Positions 19,774-30,656 of a stretch of 64,000 bases of DNA are shown here, piece by piece. The translations under genes and the position numbers were made by a program. The stretch is from Caulochytrium protostelioides (lineage: Eukaryota; Chytridiomycota; Caulochytriomycetes; Caulochytriales; Caulochytriaceae), in the NCBI GenBank assembly GCA_003615045.1, contig ML014119.1:1-64000 (forward strand). Reading direction: 5' to 3'. The notes beneath the pieces are model-generated. The model made no database searches, was not told the origin of the DNA, and was given only the letters and a program-made list of their open reading frames with translations. How positions within the stretch are numbered: position 1 is the stretch's first letter; every line of letters begins with the position of its first letter.

Positions 19774-20754
19774 CGTGGCGGATGCGGCAGGCAGTCGGGC
19801 CGAAGGACCGAGTCAAGGGAGGGACCGGGGAGGAAGTATACCCCGTGGAGGGACGTCGCGTGTCGAGAATCCCAGCGACGGCGGCGGCGCGGGCGGCGTG
19901 TGGGGGGGCAACGGCGGTGGGGTGAAGGACGGCGCTCAGGCGGCATGAGTGGCGGCGCCCGTGCTGGCGGCGGCGAGCCTGATGACCGGCGCGCCGTGCG
20001 GCGCCGGCGCCATCGCGCGTCGTGCCATGAAGACCATCCGCCCGCATGCGGGATGAGCAGCGCCCACCGCGTGGCTCTAGCCGTCCCTAGCGGCGGCGGC
20101 GGCGGCGGTCGCCTGTCTCGCATGGTGCGGTGGCGGCCGTCGCTGGCGTTGGCGCGGCCGGGGTCCGGCCTCCGCTTCCGCTGGGTGGCGCAGCATCGGT
20201 GGCGGCGGAAGGGTCCTGAACCACGGCGTCTGCGCCACTGGGGCACGAGGTGTGCCGGCCCGTCGGACATTCGAGCGGCGCGAAGGCCTACGGCGGCGGC
20301 GGCGGCGGACGGCGGGCAGACGGCAGGCCGGCGGCCGCCGGCATCGCGGACACGAGCGAGGGCACCGCGCAGCTCGTCGGGGACTGATCACGGCTGCCTC
20401 GTGCAGAGCATCGCCTGGCATCGTATCGCATCGCATCGCCTTACCCCACGTTAGGGCGACGGAGGATGCGACGGCGGGTCGGAGTATCCAGAGGTCTAGG
20501 ACCGCTGCGCCACCGCCGTCGATGACCATCAATCCCCATCCTCCGGGGCGCTCCCTCTGCATCGCCTGCTATTTCCACACACTGAGCTCGGATCGTTCGC
20601 TCGTGGCAGAACGCGAGAGCTGGCCTGTCTCCCGCGCGTTACTACCGTCTCCTCAGCGCGTCTCCTCAGCGCGTGACGCCTTTCGCGCGTCGATTCCTTG
20701 GTCGCCCCGGGTTTCCGGTCGTCTCCGCCGCCCCCCACCGCCACCGCCGCCGCG
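19774..20754. other. divergent intergenic region between TFIIS and RRP42
   Basis: About 1 kb of GC-rich DNA separates two divergently read starts. It holds a short GCATC-type run at about 20416-20441 and GGC-repeat stretches. No further gene is supported. Confidence 0.45.
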
Positions 20755-21678
20755 ATGCCGTTGTCCACAGCGGAGCGGCTGTTTGCCGCCGAGGGCATCG
20801 CGGCATCGCTGCGCATCGACGGTCGCGACCCGCTGGATGCCCGGACCGTCGAGCTCGAGACGGGCGTGATCCTGCAGGCGTCCGGCTCGTGCCGCGCGCG
20901 CGTCCACCGCGGCTCGCAGGTGCTCGTCGGCGCCAAGGTCGCGATCGAGACGCTTGACGGCGCGAGCCTCGGCGCCGGCACGAGCACGGGGCTCGGCGCG
21001 GCGCTCGGGCAGGGCGGTGGGCGTATCGTCTGCCAGGTCGTGTGCGACCCGTCGGTGGCCGCGACGGGCGGCGGCCGCTGCGGCGCCGGCTCCGGCCGCC
21101 CCGTGGACGACCTCACCGGCGAGTGCGGCCAGCGCCTCAGCGAGCTGCTCAACAGCGCCGCGTCGGGCATCGACCTCGCGTCGCTCGTCGTCATCCCGCA
21201 CCGCGTCGGCTGGACCGTCTATGTCGACGTCCTCGTGCTCGACCTCGGCGGTAACCTCTTCGACGTCGTGCTGCTCGCGACGAAGGGCGCCCTCTGCAAC
21301 CTGCGCATGCCGCGCGCGACTGTGCTCTCGGTCGACGGCAAGCAGGACTACGACATAAGCAGCCACGAGACCGAGCGACTCCGTGGTGCCGAGGCCATCC
21401 CGCTGGCGGTCACGTGCTACCGCGTCGGCCGCCGGTTCGTCATCGACCCCACCCTCGAGGAGGAGGACTGCTCCGACCTCAGCCTCGCCATCGCCGTCAA
21501 CGCCGCCGGTCAGGTCTGCTACATGAGCAAGTCCGGCAACGGCGCCAGCCACGGCAGCCTCATCAAAACCATGATGGCTTTCGCCACGCGTCGCGTGCCC
21601 GAGCTGCTCCGCGTCGCCGACCACTGCATCCTGCAGCAGGGCACGCGGACACGCGCGATCCAGGGCTTCAAGGTCTAG
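20755..21678 (+). CDS. RRP42: exosome core subunit RRP42 (EXOSC7-like RNase PH fold)
   Basis: RRP42 is one of six RNase PH-fold subunits of the nuclear and cytoplasmic RNA exosome barrel. The frame from the ATG at 20755 gives 307 residues. It starts LSTAERLFAAEGIAASLRID and GRDPLDARTVELETGVILQA, the usual N-terminal pattern. It continues with the strand SCRARVHRGSQVLVGAKVAIE, a Gly-rich insert near 80-120, then LNSAASGIDLASLVVIPHRV, GWTVYVDVLVLDLGGNLFDV and the C-terminal FVIDPTLEEEDCSDLSLAIA. Catalytic residues are not expected in this subunit. Upstream codons stay in frame, but the Pro/Arg-rich sequence there is not family-like, so I chose the internal ATG. It converges with ERO1, 107 bases apart. 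Confidence 0.93.
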   Translation: MPLSTAERLFAAEGIAASLRIDGRDPLDARTVELETGVILQASGSCRARVHRGSQVLVGAKVAIETLDGASLGAGTSTGLGAALGQGGGRIVCQVVCDPSVAATGGGRCGAGSGRPVDDLTGECGQRLSELLNSAASGIDLASLVVIPHRVGWTVYVDVLVLDLGGNLFDVVLLATKGALCNLRMPRATVLSVDGKQDYDISSHETERLRGAEAIPLAVTCYRVGRRFVIDPTLEEEDCSDLSLAIAVNAAGQVCYMSKSGNGASHGSLIKTMMAFATRRVPELLRVADHCILQQGTRTRAIQGFKV

Positions 21679-21785
21679 CCCCATCAGCCCGCCACAACCC
21701 GCCACCCGTAGCGACAGAAACGCACGTTTCCCTTATTTAACTATCTACAGACATCAGGCCATACCGGGCCATCACCCTTGACCCA

Positions 21786-24378
21786 CTACCGGGTAGACAG
21801 ATCGGGGCGCGGCTTGGTGGCCGCGGCGCGACGGGACGGCGACCGCCGTGACGACGACGCCAACGACGACGACCGCGGCGGCTGTGGCAACGCAGCGACG
21901 CGACGGGTCTTCCGACGGTCGGGCATGGCGACGGCTTCGTCGCTGACACTGTCGCTCTCGCTGGACCGCGAACAGTCGTCGTCCTCCTCGTCTTCGTCGA
22001 CGCCAGCGGCACGGTCGGCCGAGGCGCTGCGGAGGCCGATGGCGGGGACGCGCCGCTCAGGCCGCGGCGGGCGCCGGTGATCGCGACGCCGCGCTGCAGC
22101 GGGCACGAGGGCATGCTTGAGCACGTGCTGCAGCAGGGACGCGAGGCCAATGACGACGATGGCGAAGCCGACGCGCCAGCGCCACTCCTGCCGCGGCGTC
22201 GGGAGGGACAACGCGCGGCGGGCGGTCGCTTCGTCGGGCAGCAGGTCCGCAAGACCCGTGACGTGGTGTCGCGGCGGCGCAGGCTTGCCGCCGCCGAGCT
22301 TCTTGCGACCGTCCCGCATCCCGGCGAGCATCCGCAGCATGTCTTGTCCCGAGGACGACGGCGACGATAATGACATGAAGGCGTCATCGCTACTGCTGCT
22401 ACTGCTGCTACTGCTGCTACCACTGCTACCACTGCTGCTAAAGTCGCTGCTAAGGCTACTGCTGCTGCTGGCGCCGCGAATGGGGGACGCCACGTGCGGG
22501 AGATAACGCCGCTCGATCGGGGTCAAGGGGGCGCGCTGGGCGTTGGGGGTGGCGACGTCGCAGGCCGCCTGCTTGGCCATTTCCTGACGGTACTGGTGGC
22601 CGACGCGTAGGGAGGACGAGAAGCGGCCGAGGGTGTTGAAGAGCGCTACGATCTCCGAGCGCGTCAGCGCCATGTGCTCGGGCACGGCGTCCGGGTCCGC
22701 GGCGTTGCCGCCGCCGTTGGGCGCTTCTTCCTGGAATTCAAACAGAATCTTGAGCGCCGTGCCGAGGCCCATCACCTGCAATTTGCCCCACAGCCGGCAC
22801 TTCTCGCACCCAACGCAGTCCATGATCTGCGAGATGTTGCGGAAATGCGCTTTAAACTCTTCCTTGAGCGTTTGGCGGTGCGGCGAAGGCCCGCCGAGCG
22901 TCCCGATGCCGCCCAGACCGGCGAGGTTGCTGGACAGCGGCAGCGGCGTCACAGCCGGCTCCGGGTGCAAGCGGTTGGCTGCGGCGGCAGCGGCGGTCGA
23001 TGTCACGGCCGATGTCGACGCCGCTGCAGCAGCCGTGGCTTGGGCCTGTGCCATCTGGAACCCGGAACGCGCGTCGGCGACAAACATCAGGCGCTCATCA
23101 AAGGTCGCCGGGCACTGTCGCGTCGTATCGAGCACGGCACGCATCAGCCGCTCGACCTGGGGCTTGTCATCCATGTCGCCCGTCACGAAGGTGCCGCGGG
23201 TCAGCATTGGCGCGATCTTTTCGACGGCGCGCAGCAGCAACAGGTACGTGAATCGGATGTTGGTGACGCGCTCCGGGAAGTCCGCGACGCGGCTCGCGTA
23301 GCAGGCGCGGTCGAAGTACCATTCGCCGCTCGTCGTGTTGAGCATCTGGTGGCAGAGATGGGTCGAGATGGAGGCGTGCATCCCCGACACGAGCCGGTAG
23401 AACACGCGCTTCTCAAGACAGGCGCTGCTGAGATCGCTGGTGGCGCCTGCGAGGGTGCTGAGGGAAGGATTAGCCGGCGAGGTTTCGGGGGTGCCGAGGA
23501 AGTGGAAGCAGTTCTCATCATAGATGGCGTTCCACACACGCTCGGCGCTCGGGCCCTGGTAGCCCGTGTACCGCTCGACGTTCTTGAGCAGATTCACGTA
23601 GACGCCCTCGCGCTCGCCGCGGCTCTCGACCAAGCAGTAGTCGTGCGGGCCGAAGTCGTCGCAGGACGCGTCGGGCGCGCGCAGCGCCTGGTTCGACAGT
23701 GAGAAGTCGACCGCACTCAAACGGTTCACCAGACTCGTCTGCCGCGCCGCGCGCTGGCCTTCGCTGCCCCTGCCGCTGTCCCACGCCTTCGGGATCTCGC
23801 CGTCAGGCGCGGGCTCGACGGAGCAGTCGCGCTGCGTGCACAGCATGTGCTCGTCCCAGAAGGGACATTCGCGGTCGAGCTTAACCTTAAAGTAGCGGAA
23901 GAACGTCGTCTGCAAGAGATCATCCAACGTCGGCTGCAGCCGGTTGTTGACCTCGTTGATGGCATCGACATTACATGTTGCGGCGTCGATCGCGGCCGCG
24001 TCCTAGAAGACCATCAGCCATCCGCCGTCGACAATCAGCCATCGGCATACACCGACCATAGGAGCAGATCAAAAGAAATCATAGGAACAAGCCATCCAAG
24101 CCGAGCATGCACCCATGCAGGAAAAAAATTATGGTCGAGGTGAGTTCTCCGTGGATATGCGGACATCAGCGTGCGATCGAGATGCAGCGAACAGCGAGCG
24201 GGCGTGGACGCCAGGCGCTCAGCCAGCAGTCGGCCAACGTTACCGATGGCGGCGCCATGAGCGCGGAAGTGAACGGCAACGCCGTCAGAAGCCAGAGCAG
24301 CAGAAGGCCGGCGAGGCGGCGCGGCCCGGCGGGCACGGCCCGCGCGGGGCGGCCGGAGCCGGACCTGGCCATCGCCAT
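21786..24378 (-). CDS. ERO1: ER oxidoreductin ERO1, spliced, with predicted C-terminal membrane anchor
   Basis: FAD-dependent sulfhydryl oxidase that reoxidises protein disulfide isomerase in the ER lumen. Exon 1 (24378-24244) encodes a 45-residue leader with a signal peptide (RRLAGLLLLWLLTALPFTSA), in GCCATGG context, ending at donor GTAACG. Exon 2 (24002-21786) follows acceptor CTTCTAG and opens with DAAAIDAATCNVDAINEVNN, restoring the conserved Ero1 N-terminus before TTFFRYFKVKLDRECPFW. The frame is kept (phase 0), giving about 783 residues. The active site CVGCEKCRLWGKLQ is intact, as are SGMHASISTH and the NTTSGEWYFDRACY region. An Ala-rich insert lies near residues 330-360. After the catalytic domain comes a Ser-rich stretch, then a hydrophobic segment (VGFAIVVIGLASLLQHVLKH) and a basic tail. 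That anchor is unusual for the family. Confidence 0.92.
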
Positions 24379-25918
24379 GGCGAGAGCCGTCGCGCGGGCC
24401 GTCACGCAAACAGACACGCGGTCGTGCACGTGGTGCGGTGGCCGAGCGATCGGCAGGCAGTGGACGTGCAAGGGGCGTGCAACGAATACCGACGGCCGGA
24501 CACCGGTGGCTGCCAACGGCGGGAGCGGAGTCGCGGGAGTTGATCAAACCCGGCGGCGTGAGCTTCTAACGCCTTCCTAGGGAGCGGCAGCAGGCGATCG
24601 GATCACAGACGCCGTCGTTTTCGAAGTGACGCCTACGCGAGAGCAGGCCGCAGTCTACCAAAAAAAATTATCAAGCTAGTCTGCCGTCAAGGACGAGGGC
24701 GCGTCGGGTATCAGGGCTGGCGGCTGCAGGATCGCTTTTGCGGGGATCCAGGTCGTCTGATCGGAGCCTGCTTCCTCCCCATACGTGCAAGGATGCCGGC
24801 AGAAGGCACCGATGGTCCTGTCAAGTGTGTGTACCACGTAGCGTCCCCTGGGGGAGCTGATCGGCGCCGAGAGAAGGCCGTGGCATCCGCTTGTAGGTCG
24901 GCACTGCCGCCACCGCCCCAGCTGCCCTCGCCCCGTCCCGCCAGGGGGTCGGATCGATTACCAATTGTCGCACGCCTCATGGGTGCGCCCATGGGTGCAG
25001 CCGCAATAGAGAAATTCCCGTGGCACTGCTCTTGGGATACCGGCGAGCATCTGACGTTCATTTCGCTGCGTTAAAGGAGCGAGCTAACTTTCTTTGAAAG
25101 AAAGTGTTCTCGAGTCTTCATCGGTGATGGATCTTTTCGAACTGTTCGAAACCAGTCCGGCGTTCAAAAATCGGGTCCAGTCGCTTCCACCGGTTCAGTA
25201 AATCGTCAGTCGTCGAAACCGAAGTGGGCTGGCGACACGTCTTCCGCTACTTCGTATCATTGACTCTCTATTGACCCCATAATGCCCCATGAAACCCTCT
25301 CTCGCATCAGATCTCATCCTCATTGCGTCGTAACAAGCCAGTGTGCTAGTATGCCGATATGCGGCAGGCGAATAGATCAGCCACGGCCCGGTCATGTCAC
25401 GCTTAACAGGAAATAAAATGCTTATGTCCGGCCTGCCGAGGCCGTGCTTCTTCGAGGGCGGTGGCGGACGTCAAGACGGCACAGCTGTCTTAATTTGAAC
25501 AGCACGAAACAGGGAGGCCCCAAACCCAAACCCAAATCCCAGTCTCATGAATCACATTCGGATCCGATCAATCTCATACCGGCTCAGCAGCTTCCCACGC
25601 GGGTCGCATCGTGACAGGTGTTGGGGCGTCATACTTCGGCGACGGCGGGCTTGGGCAGTGCTCTTTGATGATGCGATGGCCACCGTCCTGGGGCCCCGTG
25701 AGAGCGTGGGGGCAGGTCCAGGTCCAGGTGCGTCTCATCCGAAACGTCCCTATACGATGGAATATCTTGACCCTTAAAACCGTGTTGGATGTGGTGATAG
25801 CCGATGGTGACGGCCTGGCCGAGGACGCCAGGGGTGACTGACGGCGATGCGGTGGGCGGCCTTGGAGACCGGGGGCGCATAGGAGCTCGGGGCGCCATGG
25901 GGCCGAACCGACATCGTC
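24379..25918. other. gene-poor region
   Basis: Upstream of ERO1 and onward no convincing gene is seen. About 25080-25110 has a near-palindrome (CTTTCTTTGAAAGAAAG). Composition is less GC-rich in 25100-25600. A few short frames lack motifs. Confidence 0.4.
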
Positions 25919-26308
25919 ATGGCCATGATGCGGTCCGACGACCTGGTTGTCAGCTGGAAGCCGAGCCAAAAGCAATACTATGTGGAAGCCGGCATGAAAG
26001 CCGCTCAAAAGCAGTCAGAGACGCGGCATCCCCATTTGAAAGAGCTGCTACAGCGACTGGCGGCGGTCAGCATCCAAGGCACAGCGCTCACCACGCACCA
26101 CCGATTCCTGGAGGTGTGGCTCGCCACGTCCGAACCGCTGTGGGCCGAGTTCCTGAAGCTGCGCTGGGCACGCCAGCGCCTGCGGCTGTACCGTGGCAAG
26201 CAGCCCCGTTCTGACACACCGCGAGCGGCCTCCCGGAGGGACCCCGTTGAGGAAACTCTCTTGTTCGTGCTGCGTTGTCTCACCAGGCGGCCAGGCTCTA
26301 GCCATTGA
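25919..26308 (+). mobile_element. Fanzor-type protein, N-terminal/middle remnant
   Basis: This frame of 129 codons includes HRFLEVWLATSEPLWAEFLK followed by LRWARQRLRLYRGKQ. The W.EF...R(W)A.QR..LYR.KQ pattern is what I recall from the region before the first RuvC motif of chytrid Fanzor-type proteins, where it is normally followed by a YG... block. Here the frame drifts into Arg/Ser-rich sequence and stops with no RuvC residue, so only this part survives. It belongs plausibly to the same family as the C-terminal pieces at 730 and 13485. The assignment is by pattern memory, so it is tentative. Confidence 0.4.
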
Positions 26309-27098
26309 CACTAACCCTAACTAACCTTAAAACGGACACCATGAAAGTAAAAAAAGGTGAGCAACCCACCCACGGGGCACTGCCCGAAGCAGAGACAAGC
26401 CGGGAAAGAAATGAGAATATGCGATGGAGCGGGCTTCGACGCCCTTTGCGATAGCGGAAAGAGACGCGCGCGGCGGTGTGGCCGCGCTCGGTCTGTCTGC
26501 AGAAGCACTTCGACGTCGGGGGTTGCGGTCCCGACTCCGGGATTGCGGTTCCGACTCCGGCTCCGACTCCGGCTCCGACCCCGGCTCCGGGCCCACGCCG
26601 GTGCGCCTCAGTGCGAGGCGAAAAAGCGCGGTTCGAGTCCGTTATGCCCTGGCGCGTTCCCGAGCGGCGCACGGGTCCCGCCGGACAGGGGCGTCGCATG
26701 GCATCAATCCAACGGCCACGCGCCCCTGCGATGCTCGAGGCCACGCCAGGGCGCGACCGCGACCGCCAATGCGACTGCGCTACGGCGGAGTCCGACGCCG
26801 CGCGACACCACGTTCTCATGAGAAGAGACATGGTCCCCGGGAGACCCTGACGCATGTCCCTGGCATTGGCTCTGAGGAGACGCGCGATATCTCCTTTTCA
26901 TCATTAAAAATGCCATCAACGATCAAGCCGTACGGCAATCGCGTGAAATGAATGTGGCGATAGCGCTGAACCACCGAGACCCAGCAGCTCACGTCGATCT
27001 GACGTCTCCTCGACCCGTCAACTCCACCGCGTGCCCCCGTCGCCTCGATTTCATTGCCCTTCCCCAACGATCCCCGCGTGCCTTACTTTTTGTTCACT
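26309..27098. other. intergenic with short tandem repeat
   Basis: This is the upstream region of the GDP-mannose pyrophosphorylase gene. It contains a telomere-like bit, CTAACCCTAACTAACC, at about 26313, and the repeat described separately at 26530. No gene is supported. Confidence 0.4.
26530..26591. repeat. (CCGACTCCGGCT)n short tandem repeat
   Basis: About five imperfect copies of a 12-bp unit CCGACTCCGGCT, with variants CCGACTCCGGGA and CCGACCCCGGCT. Confidence 0.8.
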
Positions 27099-28616
27099 AT
27101 GAAGGCTGTTATTCTCGTCGGCGGTACGTGTGGCTCGGACGAGCACCCCGAGCATCCCCCCTTTCCCGTGCTTCAACGCGCAATGCTGCCTTGGTAGACG
27201 AGAACCTTCGTGGGGGGGGGTGCGATACGACGGCAGTGATGCCCGAACAAGGCGGACGATGCGCACGCGATAATGCGGTACCATTGCGACGTGCAGCACC
27301 CCGACGTCACGCCATGATGCGCTGATGTGGCCGACATGACGCTCGGCTGGCTCTCGTCTCGTCCGCCTGCATCTCTATCAGCTTCTAGCTCTGATGACGC
27401 CCCTCTCTGAAACGATACCTCTCATACTCACCCTCCTCTGCTTGTCCACGCTGATATTCCTGCGACCCCTGTACCTCATGACTTGACTATCTCTTCTGAG
27501 ATGCTCGTTTGCTCTTCGATGGGATGCTCTGGGATCAATGCTCACTGAACAGGCTTCGGCACGCGCCTGCGCCCGCTGACGTTTTCGAAGCCTAAGCCGC
27601 TGGTGGACTTCTGCAACCGCCCGATGATCATGCACCAGATCGAAGCGCTGGTCAAGGTCGGTGTCGACGAGGTCATTCTCGCGGTGAACTACCAGCCGGA
27701 GGTCATGCTGTCGGCGATGAAGGCCGTGGAGGCGGAGTACAAGGTGAAGATCACGTTCTCGATCGAGGGCGAGCCGCTCGGCACGGCGGGCCCGTTGGGC
27801 CTCGTGCGCGACGTGCTCGAGGCGTCGGACCAGCCCTTCTTTGTCCTGAACTCCGACGTGATCTGCCCGTTCCCGTTCCAGAAGCTTGTGGACTTCCACC
27901 GCGCCCACGGCGGCGAGGGCACGATTCTCACGACGCCCGTCACCGACCCTTCTAAGTATGGCGTCGTGCTCTGCCAGCCCGAGTCGTCGGAGATCGCGCG
28001 CTTTGTCGAGAAGCCCAAGAACTACGTCGGCAACCAGATCAACGCCGGCATCTACATCCTCAGCCCGAGCGTGCTCAAGCGCATCCACCCGCGCCCGATG
28101 TCCATCGAGAAAGATGTCTTCCCGCATATGGCCGCCGCGGGCACGCTGCACGCGGTTCCGCTCGAGGGCTTCTGGGCCGATGTCGGCCAGCCCGCCGACT
28201 TCCTCACGGGCATGGCGTTGTACCTCGACTCGATCCATGCGAACGTGACGAGTGCGAACCAGCTCGACCCGTCGGTCGAGATCATCGGCCCCGTGATGAT
28301 CGACCCGTCCGCGACGATTGCGCCCAACTGCAAGATCGGCCCGAACGTCGTGATCGGGCCCGACGCGCACATTCAGCGCGGCGTGCGTCTCTCGCACTGT
28401 GTCGCCATGCGCGGCTCCGTCGTCAAGGACCACGCGTGCGTCCGCAACTCCATCGTCGGGTGGTACTCCTCCGTCGGCCGCTGGAGCCGTCTCGAGAACG
28501 TCACTGTCCTCGGCGAAGACGTCCACGTCGCCGACGAAGTCTACGTCAACGGCGGCTCCGTGCTCCCGCACAAGAGCGTCGGCGCCAATATCCTGACGCC
28601 CCAGATTGTCATGTAA
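27099..28616 (+). CDS. PSA1: mannose-1-phosphate guanylyltransferase (GDP-mannose pyrophosphorylase), spliced
   Basis: Makes GDP-mannose from mannose-1-phosphate and GTP, feeding N- and O-glycosylation, GPI anchors and wall mannan. Exon 1 (27099-27123) encodes MKAVILVG plus one base, with donor GTACGT. A 429-base intron follows. Exon 2 (27553-28616) starts after CAG and restores the pyrophosphorylase signature GGFGTRLRPLTFSKPKPLVD. The protein is 362 residues, matching fungal Psa1/Mpg1 (about 361-364). The nucleotidyltransferase domain continues with LGTAGPLGLVRD, VLNSDVICPFPF and FVEKPKNYVGNQINAGIYI. The C-terminal third is a left-handed beta-helix of hexapeptide repeats (IGPNVVIGPDAHI and following), ending NILTPQIVM as in the family. 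Confidence 0.96.
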
Positions 28617-29250
28617 GATAGGAATGAACAGAATGAATGAAGCGAAGAGAATCGCTAAGACTTGAGACCGACCCACCACATCGAGTACAGCGCGCCGTCG
28701 CTGTTGTTGTCATCATTGTTGTGGGCATACAGCAACAATCAACGCATCCACGATGATCACTAGCCACGTGGTGATCGACTCATGGCGTTCTAACGGGGCG
28801 CCTTCCACGTCGATGAGCTGGAGTTTTGGTGTGATGGCGGACCGCCGACGGTAAGTCCGACCGTGATGGGCCGATGGTTGGTGGTGGTGGCGGTGCTCCG
28901 GTGTTGAAGGGGTTTCGGGGGCCGCGGTCGGCGGTGGCACGGGGACGGGACAGACCAACGTGGAGCGGCCACGCAGCACGCCTCCGGTCGGCGAAGGCCG
29001 CCCCCTAGACAAAGCGCGACGGATGGGGGCTCCTTCAAGCTGATAAAAAAGGCTGATAGCTTCGAAGACGTAGTCACAAAACCGATACGCATGCCCATAC
29101 GCATGTCAGCTTCATGGGAGAGCAAGACGCGGATCGTCTCGTTCGTCATAGAGAACGCCTCTTCCTGTATCTCCTGATCTCCGCCCCACGATCCTACCAC
29201 GCTCCGTAGAGCGATTGCCCCCCCTTCCTCCCCATACATAGACAGCAGCC
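28617..29250. other. intergenic, no gene seen
   Basis: Gap between two + strand genes. No motif-bearing frame or RNA gene is visible. Confidence 0.5.
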
Positions 29251-30014
29251 ATGACGGCCCCACGGAAACTGACGATCGGTGTTCTCGGTAACGTCCCCGT
29301 CTCATGCCATACTCGTCCGCCTAGATATTGTGGAGACTCATCAGATGTATCGTGGTAATCGCTTGGTCCTGCTCGGCACGTGCTTGAAAATCAACAGCGA
29401 TCCAAGGCGGATTCATTGAACACAGTCATGCGTTGCGCCAGTGCGACGCGGTCGAGCGTGTCGTCGAGTTCACGAATGCCAAGGAGATGGCCGCGCAGCC
29501 GCTGGACGGGATCGTGCTGCCCGGTGGCGAGAGCAGCGCGATGGCGGTGCTTCTCGAGAGCTTCGATCTTTTAGAACCCCTGCGCGCGTATGTTCGTGCC
29601 GGCAAAGCCGTCTGGGGCACCTGCGCCGGTATGATCCTGCTCTCGGACTCGATCAAGCACGCGAAGCTCGGCGGACAGAGCCTCGTAGGCGGTCTCCACG
29701 CGACGACCGTGCGCAACGCCTTTGGGCGCCAGAAGGAGAGTTTCATTGCGACCCTCGATGTGCCGGACGTCGTCCTTGCTGACCGCGAGAAGCCCTTCCG
29801 CGCCGTTTTCATTCGCGCGCCTATCATCGAAAGCGTCGGCGACGACGTGCGCGTGCTGGCCCGCGTCGTGCGGCCCTCCGCGCCGCCTGATGCCGAGCCC
29901 GACATCGTCGCCGTCCGCCAGGACCGCATTCTCGCGACGTCGTTCCACCCAGAGCTCACCCGCGATATTCGGTTCCACGAATACTTTTGCCGTATGGTCG
30001 CTGGCGAAGTCTGA
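29251..30014 (+). CDS. PDX2: pyridoxal 5'-phosphate synthase glutaminase subunit (PDX2/SNO/PdxT), spliced
   Basis: Class I glutamine amidotransferase that supplies ammonia to PDX1/SNZ for vitamin B6 synthesis. Exon 1 (29251-29287) encodes MTAPRKLTIGVL plus one base, ending at donor GTAACG. After a 110-base intron, exon 2 (29398-30014) restores AIQGGFIEHSHALRQC, the oxyanion and substrate region of the family. The 217 residues contain LPGGESSAM, the nucleophile elbow WGTCAGMILL (catalytic Cys) and the SFHPELTRD motif with catalytic His and Glu. The length is typical (190-230). The frame is kept across the phase-1 junction, and the first exon is needed for the N-terminal strand IGVLAIQG. Confidence 0.95.
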
Positions 30015-30656
30015 TCGCCGCGGGACCGCTTCTTCCAGGACCCGCAGACCTGCCCGCTGGGCGGTCACACATAGGCTCATGCCGAGCCACTCCTCTAATT
30101 TATATCGGTCTATCAAGGATCACCCACAATTTTATCCACTCGCAGACCTGCTTGCACCTGTTGTTGCGCCATTAGCACCCCCCAACTCGGGATCGGCCGT
30201 GCGCGACCTCCAGAACCTGGTGTCGAATCCCTGTCGGCGAGCATGCCCCCCAGCGAAGGCGAGGGGGGTCTATTGTCTCACGTGTGGCGCAGTTTTTTAG
30301 GCGGACTTTCGCGCAACACCCGAAGGGTGAGGCTCGGGCGCCCGCGTCCCGAGACCTCGCCCCCCTGAGACGTCCGTGGCACCGCGTATGCATCGCATCG
30401 GACGCCGACAGGGCGCCCAGCATCGCGCATATCACAGCCTCACCCTTGATGGTCGCGCACGTGACATGCTCGGTGTCGTCCGCCCGTGAAACACACATCC
30501 CCTGCTGGCCCCCCCTTAGCGTGATATGAGATGCGTGAGGCCCACAAACTCCGACGCTTTCCTCGGCCCATCAATTCCTCCCTCCTGCGGCGATATCCTC
30601 CCGTCGTCTCACCCCCAACTTCCGTCGCGTATCAACGCGCCACGACGGATCTCGCA
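30015..30656. other. intergenic, no gene seen
   Basis: Region between PDX2 and the RGG protein. I inspected 30210-30245 (TGTCGAATCCC) for a tRNA T-loop; no cloverleaf could be built around it. Nothing else is supported. Confidence 0.45.

Noticed and set aside
18745-20454. 569-codon + strand frame across TFIIS
   Set aside because: Overlaps TFIIS antisense and runs into repeat-rich intergenic DNA; its composition is typical of GC shadows.
25130-25202. 24-codon frame starting MDLFELFETSPAF
   Set aside because: Too short and unsupported by any motif or neighbour.
26309-26332. Interstitial telomere-like CTAACCCTAACTAACC
   Set aside because: Only about two imperfect units; could be chance and there is no telomeric context.
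26620-26645. tRNA B-box-like GGTTCGAGTCC
   Set aside because: No A-box, no acceptor stem and an imperfect T stem, so no cloverleaf can be drawn.
30210-30245. Possible tRNA T-loop (TGTCGAATCCC)
   Set aside because: Loop and stem do not fit, and no D or anticodon arm is found upstream.
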